Assembly (NCBI GenBank): GCA_900104375.1
Contig: LT629302.1
Location: 434,001 to 498,000 of the forward strand
Origin: Flavobacteriaceae bacterium MAR_2010_188
GTDB lineage: Bacteria; Bacteroidota; Bacteroidia; Flavobacteriales; Flavobacteriaceae
Direction of reading: 5' to 3'
DNA: 64,000 nt
The translations under genes and the position numbers were made by a program. Below are positions 52,850-61,061 of the stretch, piece by piece; within the stretch, counting starts at the first letter, position 1, and each line of letters begins with the position of its first letter. The notes under the pieces were generated by a model. It ran no database searches. It was not told where the DNA came from and worked only from the letters and a program-made list of their open reading frames with translations.

Positions 52850-53583
52850 TCAGAGACCGTTCCTTTTACTCCTTGCAAATCAATGCTGAAGAGAAAGAAT
52901 TTATGAAACGTGGAAAGCTGAGCTCCGCTGTCGGTTGTAATCCAACCTTCCCAACTTGCGGGTACTCCTTTTATTGGTAGAATGGATACCCACATTTTAA
53001 AGCCTGTGGGTATTTTTTTATCGTCCAACAACCAGAGATAAGAATCACCCGGGGTAGTACCGCCTGATGTATAGGTAACTAATAATGCAGGTCCGTTTTC
53101 ACTGGTCTGCACCATGCTCCGTTCTACTCCAGCATCTAAAACCTTATATGGAGCAACCAACCAAAAAGAATCATTATTAAAATGATCTAATGCGGTTTTG
53201 GTAAGTTCTGCGGCTCGTTCGTCATAAACCCTGAAATTATGAATGTAGGCGAAGCTATTATTCGGATTATCTAAATCGAGGTCAACTTTATAGTCTTCCC
53301 ATTTTACAGAGCATTTGTTCTTGGATTTTTCCCATTGATAATGTCTCCTTCCTTTAAATGTGAATTCGATATAATCGGTTTTTTTATAGGCTTCGAAATC
53401 TAGTGCTGCCAACATCTGCTCGGCTAGTTGATCTGCTTTAGGGCCTGTTTCGCCTTTTGGTAATTCTTCATCATACTTCCAGTAGAGATAACCAAATAAC
53501 AATAGCGTTGGAAGGGTGAAAAGCACGATGACACCTCCAATAATCTTGGCAATTTGTTTAGCGGTAATCTTTTTCTTTTTCAA
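52846..53583 (-). CDS. Hypothetical membrane-anchored protein
   Basis: 245 residues. One N-terminal helix (about 14-34, IIGGVIVLFTLPTLLLFGYLYW) after a basic start, so the rest faces the periplasm. The body (YIEFTFKGRRHYQWEKSKNKCSVKWEDYKVDLD, LLVTYTSGGTTPGDSYLWLLDDKKIPTGFKMWVSILPIKG) has beta-strand character and resembles outer-membrane lipoprotein sorting-like folds, but I do not assign it. The stop codon comes from the repeat block that follows. Confidence 0.75.
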   Translation of the reverse strand: MKKKKITAKQIAKIIGGVIVLFTLPTLLLFGYLYWKYDEELPKGETGPKADQLAEQMLAALDFEAYKKTDYIEFTFKGRRHYQWEKSKNKCSVKWEDYKVDLDLDNPNNSFAYIHNFRVYDERAAELTKTALDHFNNDSFWLVAPYKVLDAGVERSMVQTSENGPALLVTYTSGGTTPGDSYLWLLDDKKIPTGFKMWVSILPIKGVPASWEGWITTDSGAQLSTFHKFFLFSIDLQGVKGTVSD

Positions 53584-53700
53584 CTAAAATATAATGAATG
53601 TTGGATTTTTGCCTCTTGAATATTTTTCTAGAGTTCTTATAAAGATTTTCAAAGGTAGTCAGGAAATTATGATAGAAATGAAAATAAGCGAAGCTTCAGT

Positions 53701-55413
53701 TTAAAAACCTACTGCCACATCATCTCCTCTAGGATCCGCGCCACCTTCTAATTTTCCGTTGTCCTTTATAAGAATAGCATCTACTTTACCGATTACCGGG
53801 GAATCTTCTTCATTGATGATGTATCCTCTTTTTCTTAATTCTTGCAACAATTTTTCGTTAAACATTCCGGGCTCCATTCTTATGACATCTGGGAGCCACT
53901 GATGATGGAATCTTGGAGCGGCCACGGCATCTTGCATTGTCATCCCAAATTCTTTTACATTTAGTATAGTCTGTAAAACTGAAGTAATTATAGTAGAACC
54001 TCCGGGAGTACCAACTACCATAAATAAGTCTCCATCTTTTTCAACGATAGTTGGCGTCATCGCACTTAGCATACGTTTTTCTGGAGCTATGCTGTTCGCT
54101 TCAGCCCCAATAAGTCCGTAAACATTAGGAACTCCTGGTTTGCTACTGAAGTCATCCATTTCATTATTCAAAAAGAAACCCAATTCTTCAACATAAAGTT
54201 TAGAACCAAAACCGCTATTTAGTGTAGTCGTAACCGATACTGCATTACCAAATTGGTCAACAATAGAGTAATGGGTAGTATTCTCACTTTCATATCCAAC
54301 CACAACACCGTGGGCAACAGAATCAGATGGCGTGGCGCGTTCAAAAGAAAAGTTTTCCATTCTGCTATGCAGATATACATCGCTGGTTAAATCTTTAATC
54401 GGGATATCCACAAAATCGGGGTCACCTAAATAATGGGCCCGATCGGCATAAGTTCTTCTCTCTGCTTCAACCAAGGCCTGAATAGACTTTAGGCTATTAT
54501 GTCCAAATTGGTGAAGATCAAAAGGTTCTACCATTTTCATAATCTGGGCCAGACAAATGCCTCCGCTAGAAGGTGGCGCCATAGAAATAACTTTTAAATC
54601 ATCATATTCAAAAACAATCGGGTCTCTCCATTTTGCCTCATAAGCCGCCAGATCTTCTAAGGTGATGATCCCACCTTTATCTTCCATGTATTTTGCTAAA
54701 ATCTGAGCGGTTTCACCTTTATAGAATTCATCCCTACCATTGTCGATGATTCTTTGAAGTGTATTCGCTAATGCTGGATTCTTAAGCGTGCTCCCCGCAG
54801 TATATTTTTTATTGAAAAGGATATCACCTCCATTGACCGCATTAAAAATACTATCGTAATGCACAAATCTTTCATATTGAAAATCTGTAACCACAAAACC
54901 ATTATTTGCTAAATCGATTACTGGACGTAGAACTTCTTCAACACTAAGTTTTCCAAATTTTTCTTGAGCCCTAAAGATACCTGCTATCGTACCTGGAACT
55001 CCTACGGAATAAGCGCCGACCGTACTTTTGTCCTCGATTACGTTTTTGTCATTATCCAAATACATATCTTTAGTCGCCGCCAGAGGCGCTTTTTCGCGAT
55101 AATCTAAGGACCCAGTCTCTCCGCTGGCGAGTCGATACACCATAAATCCACCACCGCCAAGATTCCCGGCATAGGGATAGGTCACTGCAAGCGCCATCTC
55201 TGTGGCCATCATGGCATCAAAAGCATTACCGCCTTTTTTCATAATATCTACCCCAATTTTTGAAGCTTCTTGTCTGGCAGAAACTACCATAGCACTATCT
55301 GCTAAAACTCCGGTGACGGGTTGTTTTTTGGTTGCTGTAATTTCGGTTTCTTTACAAGCGATGCTTGCTAAACAGATGGAAATAACTAAAAAGGTGTTTT
55401 TGAAATGCTTCAT
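53701..55413 (-). CDS. ggt: Gamma-glutamyltransferase
   Basis: 570 residues. Lipobox (ISICLASIAC, Cys20) places it on the envelope. It cleaves or transfers gamma-glutamyl groups of glutathione and related compounds. It is a precursor cut before T379 in ENTTHYSIVDQFGNA, the N-terminal Thr of the small subunit. Other motifs: MVVSARQEASKIGVDIMKKGGNAFDA, NLGGGGFMV, DYREKAP, MAPPSSGGICLAQ and the GTPGGSTIITSVLQ region. Its ATG overlaps the stop of the AcpH-like gene by 4 bases, so they are coupled. Confidence 0.93.
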   Translation of the reverse strand: MKHFKNTFLVISICLASIACKETEITATKKQPVTGVLADSAMVVSARQEASKIGVDIMKKGGNAFDAMMATEMALAVTYPYAGNLGGGGFMVYRLASGETGSLDYREKAPLAATKDMYLDNDKNVIEDKSTVGAYSVGVPGTIAGIFRAQEKFGKLSVEEVLRPVIDLANNGFVVTDFQYERFVHYDSIFNAVNGGDILFNKKYTAGSTLKNPALANTLQRIIDNGRDEFYKGETAQILAKYMEDKGGIITLEDLAAYEAKWRDPIVFEYDDLKVISMAPPSSGGICLAQIMKMVEPFDLHQFGHNSLKSIQALVEAERRTYADRAHYLGDPDFVDIPIKDLTSDVYLHSRMENFSFERATPSDSVAHGVVVGYESENTTHYSIVDQFGNAVSVTTTLNSGFGSKLYVEELGFFLNNEMDDFSSKPGVPNVYGLIGAEANSIAPEKRMLSAMTPTIVEKDGDLFMVVGTPGGSTIITSVLQTILNVKEFGMTMQDAVAAPRFHHQWLPDVIRMEPGMFNEKLLQELRKRGYIINEEDSPVIGKVDAILIKDNGKLEGGADPRGDDVAVGF

Positions 55414-56006
55414 ACTTTAATAACTAGTTCTTGAAGTTTTTGGTTTGAGAATTGTCTAAGATCGGAAAAAAAATTCGTGAATTCATCTTCGAATTCTATA
55501 TAATATTTACGAAGTTCAACAGTAGCCTCATTCATCTTAGATTTGTTTTGGGTTCGGCGATTCATACCTTCTAAAACCCTTTTTATCCCATCGATTTCTG
55601 CATAGCTCAACAGCCAATTGTCACCGATCATAAAAGGCATCAACTTTTGTATTCTTAAAGGTAAAATTTCAAAGTTTTCCCTGAGGTTATCGTAAAAGTC
55701 TTCAATGTAATCTGGTAGACTTTGGGTCGAATATGTCTCCCAATTCTTGGCTAAATAATGGTCATAAAGTATGTCAACGATTACACCACTGTAATGACCG
55801 TAATTCTTGTGAAGCCTCTTGGTGCTTTTTCTAACGGTGGGGTGAGCATCCGTAAAAGTATCGATTTCTCGGTGTAGTAAAATACCAATTTGGATTTCTT
55901 GAGGAAACTTTTTGTAGCTCTTTCCTTTTATGCCATCAGCAATAAAATTGCCAATCGTAATCATATCATTATCACCTGAAAGATAGATGTGGGCGAGGAA
56001 ATTCAT
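55410..56006 (-). CDS. ACP phosphodiesterase-like (DUF479) protein
   Basis: 198 residues. N-terminal MNFLAHIYLSGDNDMITIGNFIADGIKG followed by IGILLHREIDTFTDAHP and VIVDILYDHYLA match the AcpH/DUF479 family, which removes the phosphopantetheine arm of acyl carrier protein. The His/Asp residues of the metal site (HREIDTFTD, DILYDH) are kept. It is first in a pair with ggt. A repeat block and the glmM promoter lie upstream on the other strand. Confidence 0.9.
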   Translation of the reverse strand: MNFLAHIYLSGDNDMITIGNFIADGIKGKSYKKFPQEIQIGILLHREIDTFTDAHPTVRKSTKRLHKNYGHYSGVIVDILYDHYLAKNWETYSTQSLPDYIEDFYDNLRENFEILPLRIQKLMPFMIGDNWLLSYAEIDGIKRVLEGMNRRTQNKSKMNEATVELRKYYIEFEDEFTNFFSDLRQFSNQKLQELVIKV

Positions 56007-56040
56007 TTTCCGAAATTACGAAATAAATTGAGTTGGGTGT

Positions 56041-56323
56041 TTGGAATCTAGAAACTAGAATTGAGAATCTAGAATCTAGAATCGAAAAAAAAGAACCAAG
56101 AATCAAGAATCAAGAATCAAGAACCAAGACATAAGTCATAAGACATAAGACGTAAGACAAAAGAAAAAGATTTAAGCTAAGGTGATATATGATTCATCCT
56201 AATCTATAAAATACTAGCCAAAAACCAAACCTGCCTGCCGACGGCAGAAACCAAAAACCATAAACCAAACCTGCCTGCCGATGGCAGGAACTAAGAACTA
56301 TCAACCAAAAACTACTTCAGAAC
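56041..56323. repeat. Heptamer repeat block C with two hairpins
   Basis: In order: AGAATCT units (56043-56082), AAGAATC/AAGAACC units (56093-56128), ACATAAG units (56128-56160), a unique AT-rich stretch with TATGATTCATCC, then AAAAACC units with two hairpin cores, CCTGCC-GAC-GGCAG (56233-56246) and CCTGCC-GAT-GGCAGG (56273-56287). It ends AAAAACTACTTCAG, a 14-mer found also at the end of block E. The gap from 56007 to 56352 has no gene; it holds this block and the glmM promoter. Confidence 0.88.
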
Positions 56324-56326
56324 TTT

Positions 56327-56334
56327 TATATTTG
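56327..56334 (+). promoter_or_regulatory. -7 promoter box (TATATTTG) of glmM
   Basis: A perfect TAnnTTTG box 18 bp before the glmM ATG, starting 4 bp after the end of repeat block C. The -33 position lies inside the repeat block and has no TTG. Confidence 0.55.
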
Positions 56335-56352
56335 CAGTAAACAGAATTATTT

Positions 56353-57735
56353 ATGACACTTATAAAGTCAATTTCAGGTATTCGAGGTACGATAGGAGGC
56401 AAGCAGGGAGACAATCTAACCCCAATTGATGCGGTAAAGTTTGCATCTGCTTACGGAGCATGGATTAAGGATTACCGAAAAAAGGATAGTCACAAAATTG
56501 TTGTTGGTCGTGATGCGCGGATTTCTGGTGAAATGATTCAGAATTTGGTGATGAATACATTAGTGGGAATGGGAATTCACGTGGTTGATATAGGACTCTC
56601 TACTACACCCACTGTAGAAATTGCTGTCCCAATGGAACAAGCCGATGGTGGTATTATATTAACTGCTAGCCATAATCCTAAGCAATGGAACGCCTTGAAA
56701 CTATTGAACGAAAAAGGCGAATTTCTCGATGCTAAAGCGGGTGCTGAAATATTAGAAATTGCCGAGTCAGGTAACATCGATTTTTCTGAAGTTGACAATC
56801 TCGGGAAAATTACTAAGAATCAGGCTTATATCGATATTCATATTGATGAAGTTTTAAATTTGGATTTGGTGAATGTTTCGGCCATCGAAAAAGGAAACTT
56901 TAAGGTTGTTGTAGATGGGGTAAACTCCACCGGTGGTATTGCAATCCCACTTTTGTTAGACCGACTCGGAGTACATACTGTAAAATTATTTTGCGAACCT
57001 AACGGACATTTTCCTCATAATCCTGAACCTCTAAAAGAACATTTGGGAGATTTGGCCAAAGAAATTGTTAAAGAAAAAGCTGATTTCGGAATCGTAGTAG
57101 ATCCAGACGTAGACCGTTTGGCCTTTATGGACGAAAATGGCGAAATGTTTGGCGAAGAATACACCTTGGTAGCCTGTGCAGATTATGTGCTTTCCAAAAC
57201 TGGCGGGAATACTGCAAGTAATATGAGCTCTACCAGAGCGCTTCGAGATATCACTGAGAAGCACGGTGGTAAATATGTGGCGAGTGCGGTAGGCGAAGTG
57301 AATGTCGTTAATGCGATGAAAGAAAATCAATCGGTTATTGGCGGTGAAGGAAACGGCGGAATCATCTATCCAAAATCACATTATGGACGTGATGCTTTGG
57401 TTGGAGTTGCGTTGTTTTTAAGTTTATTGGCAGAGAAGAGGATGAAAGTCAGCGAACTCAGGGCAAGCTATCCAAACTATTTTATGAGTAAGAAAAAAAT
57501 TGAATTGACTCCTCAAATCGATGTGGACCATATCTTGATTGAAATGGAAAAGAAATTTTCAAATGAAAAAATAAATACCATTGATGGAGTGAAAATTGAT
57601 TTTGAAGATAGCTGGGTGCATCTTAGAAAAAGTAATACGGAACCAATCATCAGGGTTTATACGGAAGCACCATCACAAATTGAAGCTGATGAGTTAGCAG
57701 AAAGAATTATCGGGGAGATTCGCAGTTTTATTTAG
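56353..57735 (+). CDS. glmM: Phosphoglucosamine mutase
   Basis: 460 residues. Converts GlcN-6-P to GlcN-1-P for UDP-GlcNAc, feeding MurA. Alpha-D-phosphohexomutase layout: SGIRGTIGG start, phosphoserine loop ILTASHNPKQWNALK (S106), metal loop VVDPDVDRLAFMD, sugar loop GEGNGG and the C-terminal phosphate loop RKSNTEPIIRVYTEAP. In Bacteroidota this protein is called GlmM, although phosphomannomutase activity is possible. Block D follows the stop. Confidence 0.9.
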   Translation: MTLIKSISGIRGTIGGKQGDNLTPIDAVKFASAYGAWIKDYRKKDSHKIVVGRDARISGEMIQNLVMNTLVGMGIHVVDIGLSTTPTVEIAVPMEQADGGIILTASHNPKQWNALKLLNEKGEFLDAKAGAEILEIAESGNIDFSEVDNLGKITKNQAYIDIHIDEVLNLDLVNVSAIEKGNFKVVVDGVNSTGGIAIPLLLDRLGVHTVKLFCEPNGHFPHNPEPLKEHLGDLAKEIVKEKADFGIVVDPDVDRLAFMDENGEMFGEEYTLVACADYVLSKTGGNTASNMSSTRALRDITEKHGGKYVASAVGEVNVVNAMKENQSVIGGEGNGGIIYPKSHYGRDALVGVALFLSLLAEKRMKVSELRASYPNYFMSKKKIELTPQIDVDHILIEMEKKFSNEKINTIDGVKIDFEDSWVHLRKSNTEPIIRVYTEAPSQIEADELAERIIGEIRSFI

Positions 57736-57751
57736 GAAGGGAAATTTTTTG

Positions 57752-57975
57752 GAACCTAGAACCTAGAACCTAGAATCTTGAACAAAGAACAAAGAACAAA
57801 GAACAAAGAACAAAGAACAAAGAACAAAGAATCAAGAATTAAGACGTAAGATATAAGGTAGAATGTTTTTGTTTGCTATTATTTGTTTCTATCTAGCATC
57901 TAATAACCAATAACCAATAACCAATAACCAATAACCAACAACCAGCAACCAAAAACCAAAAACCAAAAACTAACA
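57752..57975. repeat. Heptamer repeat block D
   Basis: GAACCTA units (57753-57775), about seven GAACAAA units (57780-57828), AATCAAG and GACGTAAG words, a unique AT-rich middle, then AATAACC units (57902-57937) and AAAAACC/AAAAACT units up to 57972, two bases short of the stop region of the minus-strand acyltransferase. No hairpin core in this block. Confidence 0.88.
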
Positions 57976-57976
57976 A

Positions 57977-58864
57977 TTATTTGAACTCCTGAGGCACCTT
58001 ATCCCGATGTTTCCAGCGTTTGTGTGTCCATAGATAATATTGTGGTGCTTTTTTGATTTCATTTTCTACTAATTCTATAAATCGGTCGGTGATTTTGTAG
58101 TTTTCAAATTCTTGCGGATTTACTGCAATAGGCTGGAAAGTTGTTTCATAGTATCCGCGTTTAACCCTTTTCACTACAAAAAATACCACTGCCATATCTA
58201 ACTTTTTTGCCAGCACTTCAGTTCCGACAATAACAGGAACTTTCACGCCCATAAATTCTCTCCAATATTGGGCATTACTGATTTTAGGTGATTGGTCGGA
58301 CACAAATCCGCAGCTGGCAAGATTATCCTGCTTCTTAGCGCGCAAGAGTGTGATGTAAGCTTCACGGGTAGAAATAAGATAACTCTTATGTTTTGCCCTT
58401 ATCTTCTTGACCAAACGGTCAAAATACTTGTTCCTTAACGGTTTGTAAACTGCGTAACCTCGATTTTCAAAGTAGTGTTGAAGTACAAAAATCCATTCCC
58501 AGTTTCCATAATGGGCACAGATATAAGCAATCGGTTTATTCTTTTCTATTTCTTTAACGACTTCAAGATTTGTAAAAGACATTCTCTTCTTGATCTGTTC
58601 ATCTGAAATCGTAAGCGACTTTAAGGATTCTACAATGGTATCACAGAAATACTGATAAAATTGCTTAGTAATCTTATCCTTTTCTTCCTTAGATTTTTCT
58701 GGAAAAGCTAGATTTAAATTTTCAATTACAACTTTTTTGCGATATCCAACGACATAATAGAAAGTGAAATAGAGAAAATCTGAAAAGAAATAGAGAACTC
58801 TAAATGGTAGAATGGAAATAACCCAAATTATAGGATAAACCAATACGTAAACCAGAAGTTGCAT
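57977..58864 (-). CDS. LpxL/HtrB-like acyltransferase
   Basis: 295 residues. N-terminal hydrophobic segment (LLVYVLVYPIIWVISILPFRVLYFF), then the lysophospholipid acyltransferase motif CAHYGNWEW (H118, E123), KPLRNKYFDRLV, GFVSDQSPK and FFVVKRVKRGYYETTFQPI. It probably adds a secondary acyl chain to lipid A on the inner membrane. The start is shared with a divergent rhomboid gene; overlapping -7 boxes lie between. Confidence 0.9.
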   Translation of the reverse strand: MQLLVYVLVYPIIWVISILPFRVLYFFSDFLYFTFYYVVGYRKKVVIENLNLAFPEKSKEEKDKITKQFYQYFCDTIVESLKSLTISDEQIKKRMSFTNLEVVKEIEKNKPIAYICAHYGNWEWIFVLQHYFENRGYAVYKPLRNKYFDRLVKKIRAKHKSYLISTREAYITLLRAKKQDNLASCGFVSDQSPKISNAQYWREFMGVKVPVIVGTEVLAKKLDMAVVFFVVKRVKRGYYETTFQPIAVNPQEFENYKITDRFIELVENEIKKAPQYYLWTHKRWKHRDKVPQEFK

Positions 58865-58874
58865 TAAATAATAT

Positions 58875-58896
58875 TAGATTTGCAGCAGCAAAGATA
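58875..58896. promoter_or_regulatory. Overlapping divergent promoters (lpxL-like / rhomboid)
   Basis: TAGATTTG at 58875-58882 points to the rhomboid gene on the plus strand; TATCTTTG on the minus strand (plus-strand 58889-58896) points to the acyltransferase. The two -7 boxes are 6 bp apart, so the two polymerases could not bind at once. Confidence 0.5.
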
Positions 58897-58926
58897 GGCT
58901 TTAATCTATTTAAACATTTATTGCAA

Positions 58927-59577
58927 ATGGGTAATTTAAGTTTGGTGACCATTGTCGTTATCGCGGCAAACGCGATTATATCCTTTAAAGGATTTAACGA
59001 CTTCGGGTTTTTTGAAAAATACAAATTCAATGTTGGTCGTATTAAGGCGGGTGAGCAAATTAGAATGTTCAGTTCTGGATTTTTGCACGCCGACATGACG
59101 CATTTGTTTTTCAATATGTTTACCCTTTACTTTTTTGCGGACGTGGTGGTCGAATTTTTGGGAAATCTCAATTTCATTATAATTTACATTGCCAGCCTTA
59201 TCTTAGGAAATTTGCTTTCGCTTTATTTTCATAAAGATGAATACCACTATAGCGCGGTAGGGGCGAGTGGAGCCGTGACGGGAATCTTATATTCGGCGAT
59301 TTTATTACAACCCGGCATGAGTCTTTATATGTTTTTTATTCCGATTCCTATCCCGGCATATATCTTCGGAATTGGGTATCTGCTTTATTCTATTTATGGT
59401 ATGAAAAAGCGCATCGGAAATATTGGTCACGACGCTCACTTTGGTGGTGCCATCGCAGGATATGTAGTTACTTTAATCTTATTTCCTGAACTTTTCGGTG
59501 AAAATTTACTTATGGTGATTCTGCTATCAATCCCTATAATACTCTTGTTCGTTCTACATAAGATAGGGAAAATTTAG
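58927..59577 (+). CDS. Rhomboid family intramembrane serine protease
   Basis: 216 residues from ATG 58927; a TTG at 58921 would add two residues. Six membrane segments. The catalytic dyad is S114 (VGASGAVTG) and H171 (GHDAHFGGAIAGY); HADMTHLFFNMFTLYFF carries the oxyanion Asn. It cleaves membrane proteins within the bilayer; the substrate is unknown. It is divergent from the LpxL-like gene and convergent with the TlpA gene across repeat block E. Confidence 0.92.
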   Translation: MGNLSLVTIVVIAANAIISFKGFNDFGFFEKYKFNVGRIKAGEQIRMFSSGFLHADMTHLFFNMFTLYFFADVVVEFLGNLNFIIIYIASLILGNLLSLYFHKDEYHYSAVGASGAVTGILYSAILLQPGMSLYMFFIPIPIPAYIFGIGYLLYSIYGMKKRIGNIGHDAHFGGAIAGYVVTLILFPELFGENLLMVILLSIPIILLFVLHKIGKI

Positions 59578-59595
59578 TGTTGAATTTGGTAAAGC

Positions 59596-59769
59596 AGAAA
59601 ACCAAGAGTAAAGAACCAAGAATAAAGATTTAACATGTATGACTTAAGACCTACGACTTAAGACTTAAGACGTGAGAAGTGAGATTCAAGTTATAATGTC
59701 TTTGATTGCTTTATATTTTAGTAACCCACAACCAAAAACCAAAAACCAAAAACCAAAAACTAAAAACTA
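59596..59769. repeat. Heptamer repeat block E
   Basis: AACCAAG/AATAAAG words (59599-59625), GACTTAA units (59641-59672), a unique AT-rich middle, then AAAAACC units (59731-59758) and AAAAACT units. The last unit runs through CTA at 59767-59769, the TAG stop of the minus-strand TlpA gene, and on into CTTCAG as in block C. No hairpin core. Confidence 0.88.
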
Positions 59770-60930
59770 CTTCAGTAACTCAGCTATCTTCATTTCTAAT
59801 TCTTGACCTCGAAGATTTTTAGCTACAATAGTGCCATTTTCATCCAAAATATAAGTGGCTGGGATGGAGGTAATGTTGTAAAGTTTAGCAACTGGGTCAT
59901 TAAAATAATTTAGGTTAGAAATATGATTCCAAGATAAATTATCGTCTTTAATCGCTTTCATCCAAGCTTCTTTCGGGTTTGTTTGTCTTCCATTTCCATC
60001 TAAAGAAACACCAACAATCTCTAAACCTTTAGCATGATATTTATTGTAAATCCTAACTACATTAGGATTTTCTCTTCTACATGGTCCGCACCAAGCTGCC
60101 CAAAAATCGATTATGGTTGCTTTACCTTTAATTCCATCTAAGGAAATTGTTTTTCCATCTGGTGTTGGTCCGCTAAATTTCGGTGCAACGTTCCCAACTT
60201 CTAATGAAGCCAAACGCTTGCTTTCTTCAACTCTAGTCTGGTGAATAGAATCAACGATTTTTCCAAGATAGGAGTTTTTGATTTCGGCGCTGATATTATT
60301 ATGTGCAGTTTCTAAATCGGTTATCGGGTATTGTTTATTGCTGTACAAATCTTGAAGCAAGATCAAGGAAAAATAATTGTCAGGATGTTTTTCAATAAAT
60401 TCTAAAGGATATGTTAGCTGTTTCTTATTTGCCGATTGAAGTTCCATGGCCATAGAATTTAATTTGGCCGTATCATTTTCTCTAAGCGCAGTTCGATATT
60501 CATTATTTAATCTTACGCCATTGCTCATAAAATCTCGAGTTTCTTGTGCGTAGCTAAATAACGCATCGTTGGCTTTAGTTCCTTTTACTTCAGAATTTGT
60601 GATGTCATCTTTGTCGATTCTCACGTCTATAACGGCATTTTCAAGAATGATGGGAACACTTCCGTTTACACTATTTACATGAAGCGTAAGTCTTTCAGGT
60701 GAATCTACCGTACCTTCAAAAGTGAATTTTTCACCCATTACAATCGCGGTATCCAAATCCATAAATCTATCTCTTTGGTCTGCAGACTTTAGGTAGACCC
60801 TCACGCCATTATAGACGCCAGGAGCAGATCCATTTATGACATAAGAATCTCTATTTTCGACATTTTCAGTTTCATTCTTGCAAGAAATAAATACAATACA
60901 GATTAAAAGCAGACTTACTAAATTCTTCAT
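59767..60930 (-). CDS. TlpA family thiol-disulfide lipoprotein with DUF4369 domain
   Basis: 387 residues. Lipobox (LICIVFISC, Cys17). Residues 28-135 look like DUF4369 (YVINGSAPGVYNGVRVYLK, FEGTVDSPERLTLHV), the linker is helical, and the thioredoxin domain (245-387) holds FWAAWCGPCRRENPN (C281, C284), the cis-Pro loop ITSIPATYILDENGTIVAKNLRG and a C-terminal helix. It probably reduces periplasmic disulfides. A -7 box TATATTTG lies upstream (plus-strand 60952-60959). The last codons and the stop lie in repeat block E. Confidence 0.92.
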   Translation of the reverse strand: MKNLVSLLLICIVFISCKNETENVENRDSYVINGSAPGVYNGVRVYLKSADQRDRFMDLDTAIVMGEKFTFEGTVDSPERLTLHVNSVNGSVPIILENAVIDVRIDKDDITNSEVKGTKANDALFSYAQETRDFMSNGVRLNNEYRTALRENDTAKLNSMAMELQSANKKQLTYPLEFIEKHPDNYFSLILLQDLYSNKQYPITDLETAHNNISAEIKNSYLGKIVDSIHQTRVEESKRLASLEVGNVAPKFSGPTPDGKTISLDGIKGKATIIDFWAAWCGPCRRENPNVVRIYNKYHAKGLEIVGVSLDGNGRQTNPKEAWMKAIKDDNLSWNHISNLNYFNDPVAKLYNITSIPATYILDENGTIVAKNLRGQELEMKIAELLK

Positions 60931-60951
60931 AATACCTTAATTTTTGTTTCA

Positions 60952-60959
60952 CAAATATA
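60952..60959 (-). promoter_or_regulatory. -7 promoter box (TATATTTG) of the TlpA gene
   Basis: Fits TAnnTTTG on the minus strand, 21 bp before the ATG. No TTG at the usual -33 distance. Confidence 0.45.
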
Positions 60960-61016
60960 AAAAGGATTGTAAGATTATCGTGTTAAGGCTTCCTTATCAT
61001 TTTGAAATCCACCTAA

Positions 61017-61048
61017 TTGACCTTATCGACTTTTTTCGCATATTTTTG
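61017..61048 (+). promoter_or_regulatory. mnmE promoter
   Basis: TTG (61017-61019), 21 bp, then TATTTTTG (61041-61048), a full Bacteroidota -33/-7 pair. The ATG at 61062 follows with a leader of only a few bases. This is why the TTG at 61017 is not a start codon. Confidence 0.65.
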
Positions 61049-61061
61049 CACAAACATTTTC

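Noticed and set aside
61017-61061. TTG at 61017 as the start of MnmE
   Set aside because: The extra 15 residues do not match the family start, and this TTG forms a good -33 element with the -7 box at 61041.
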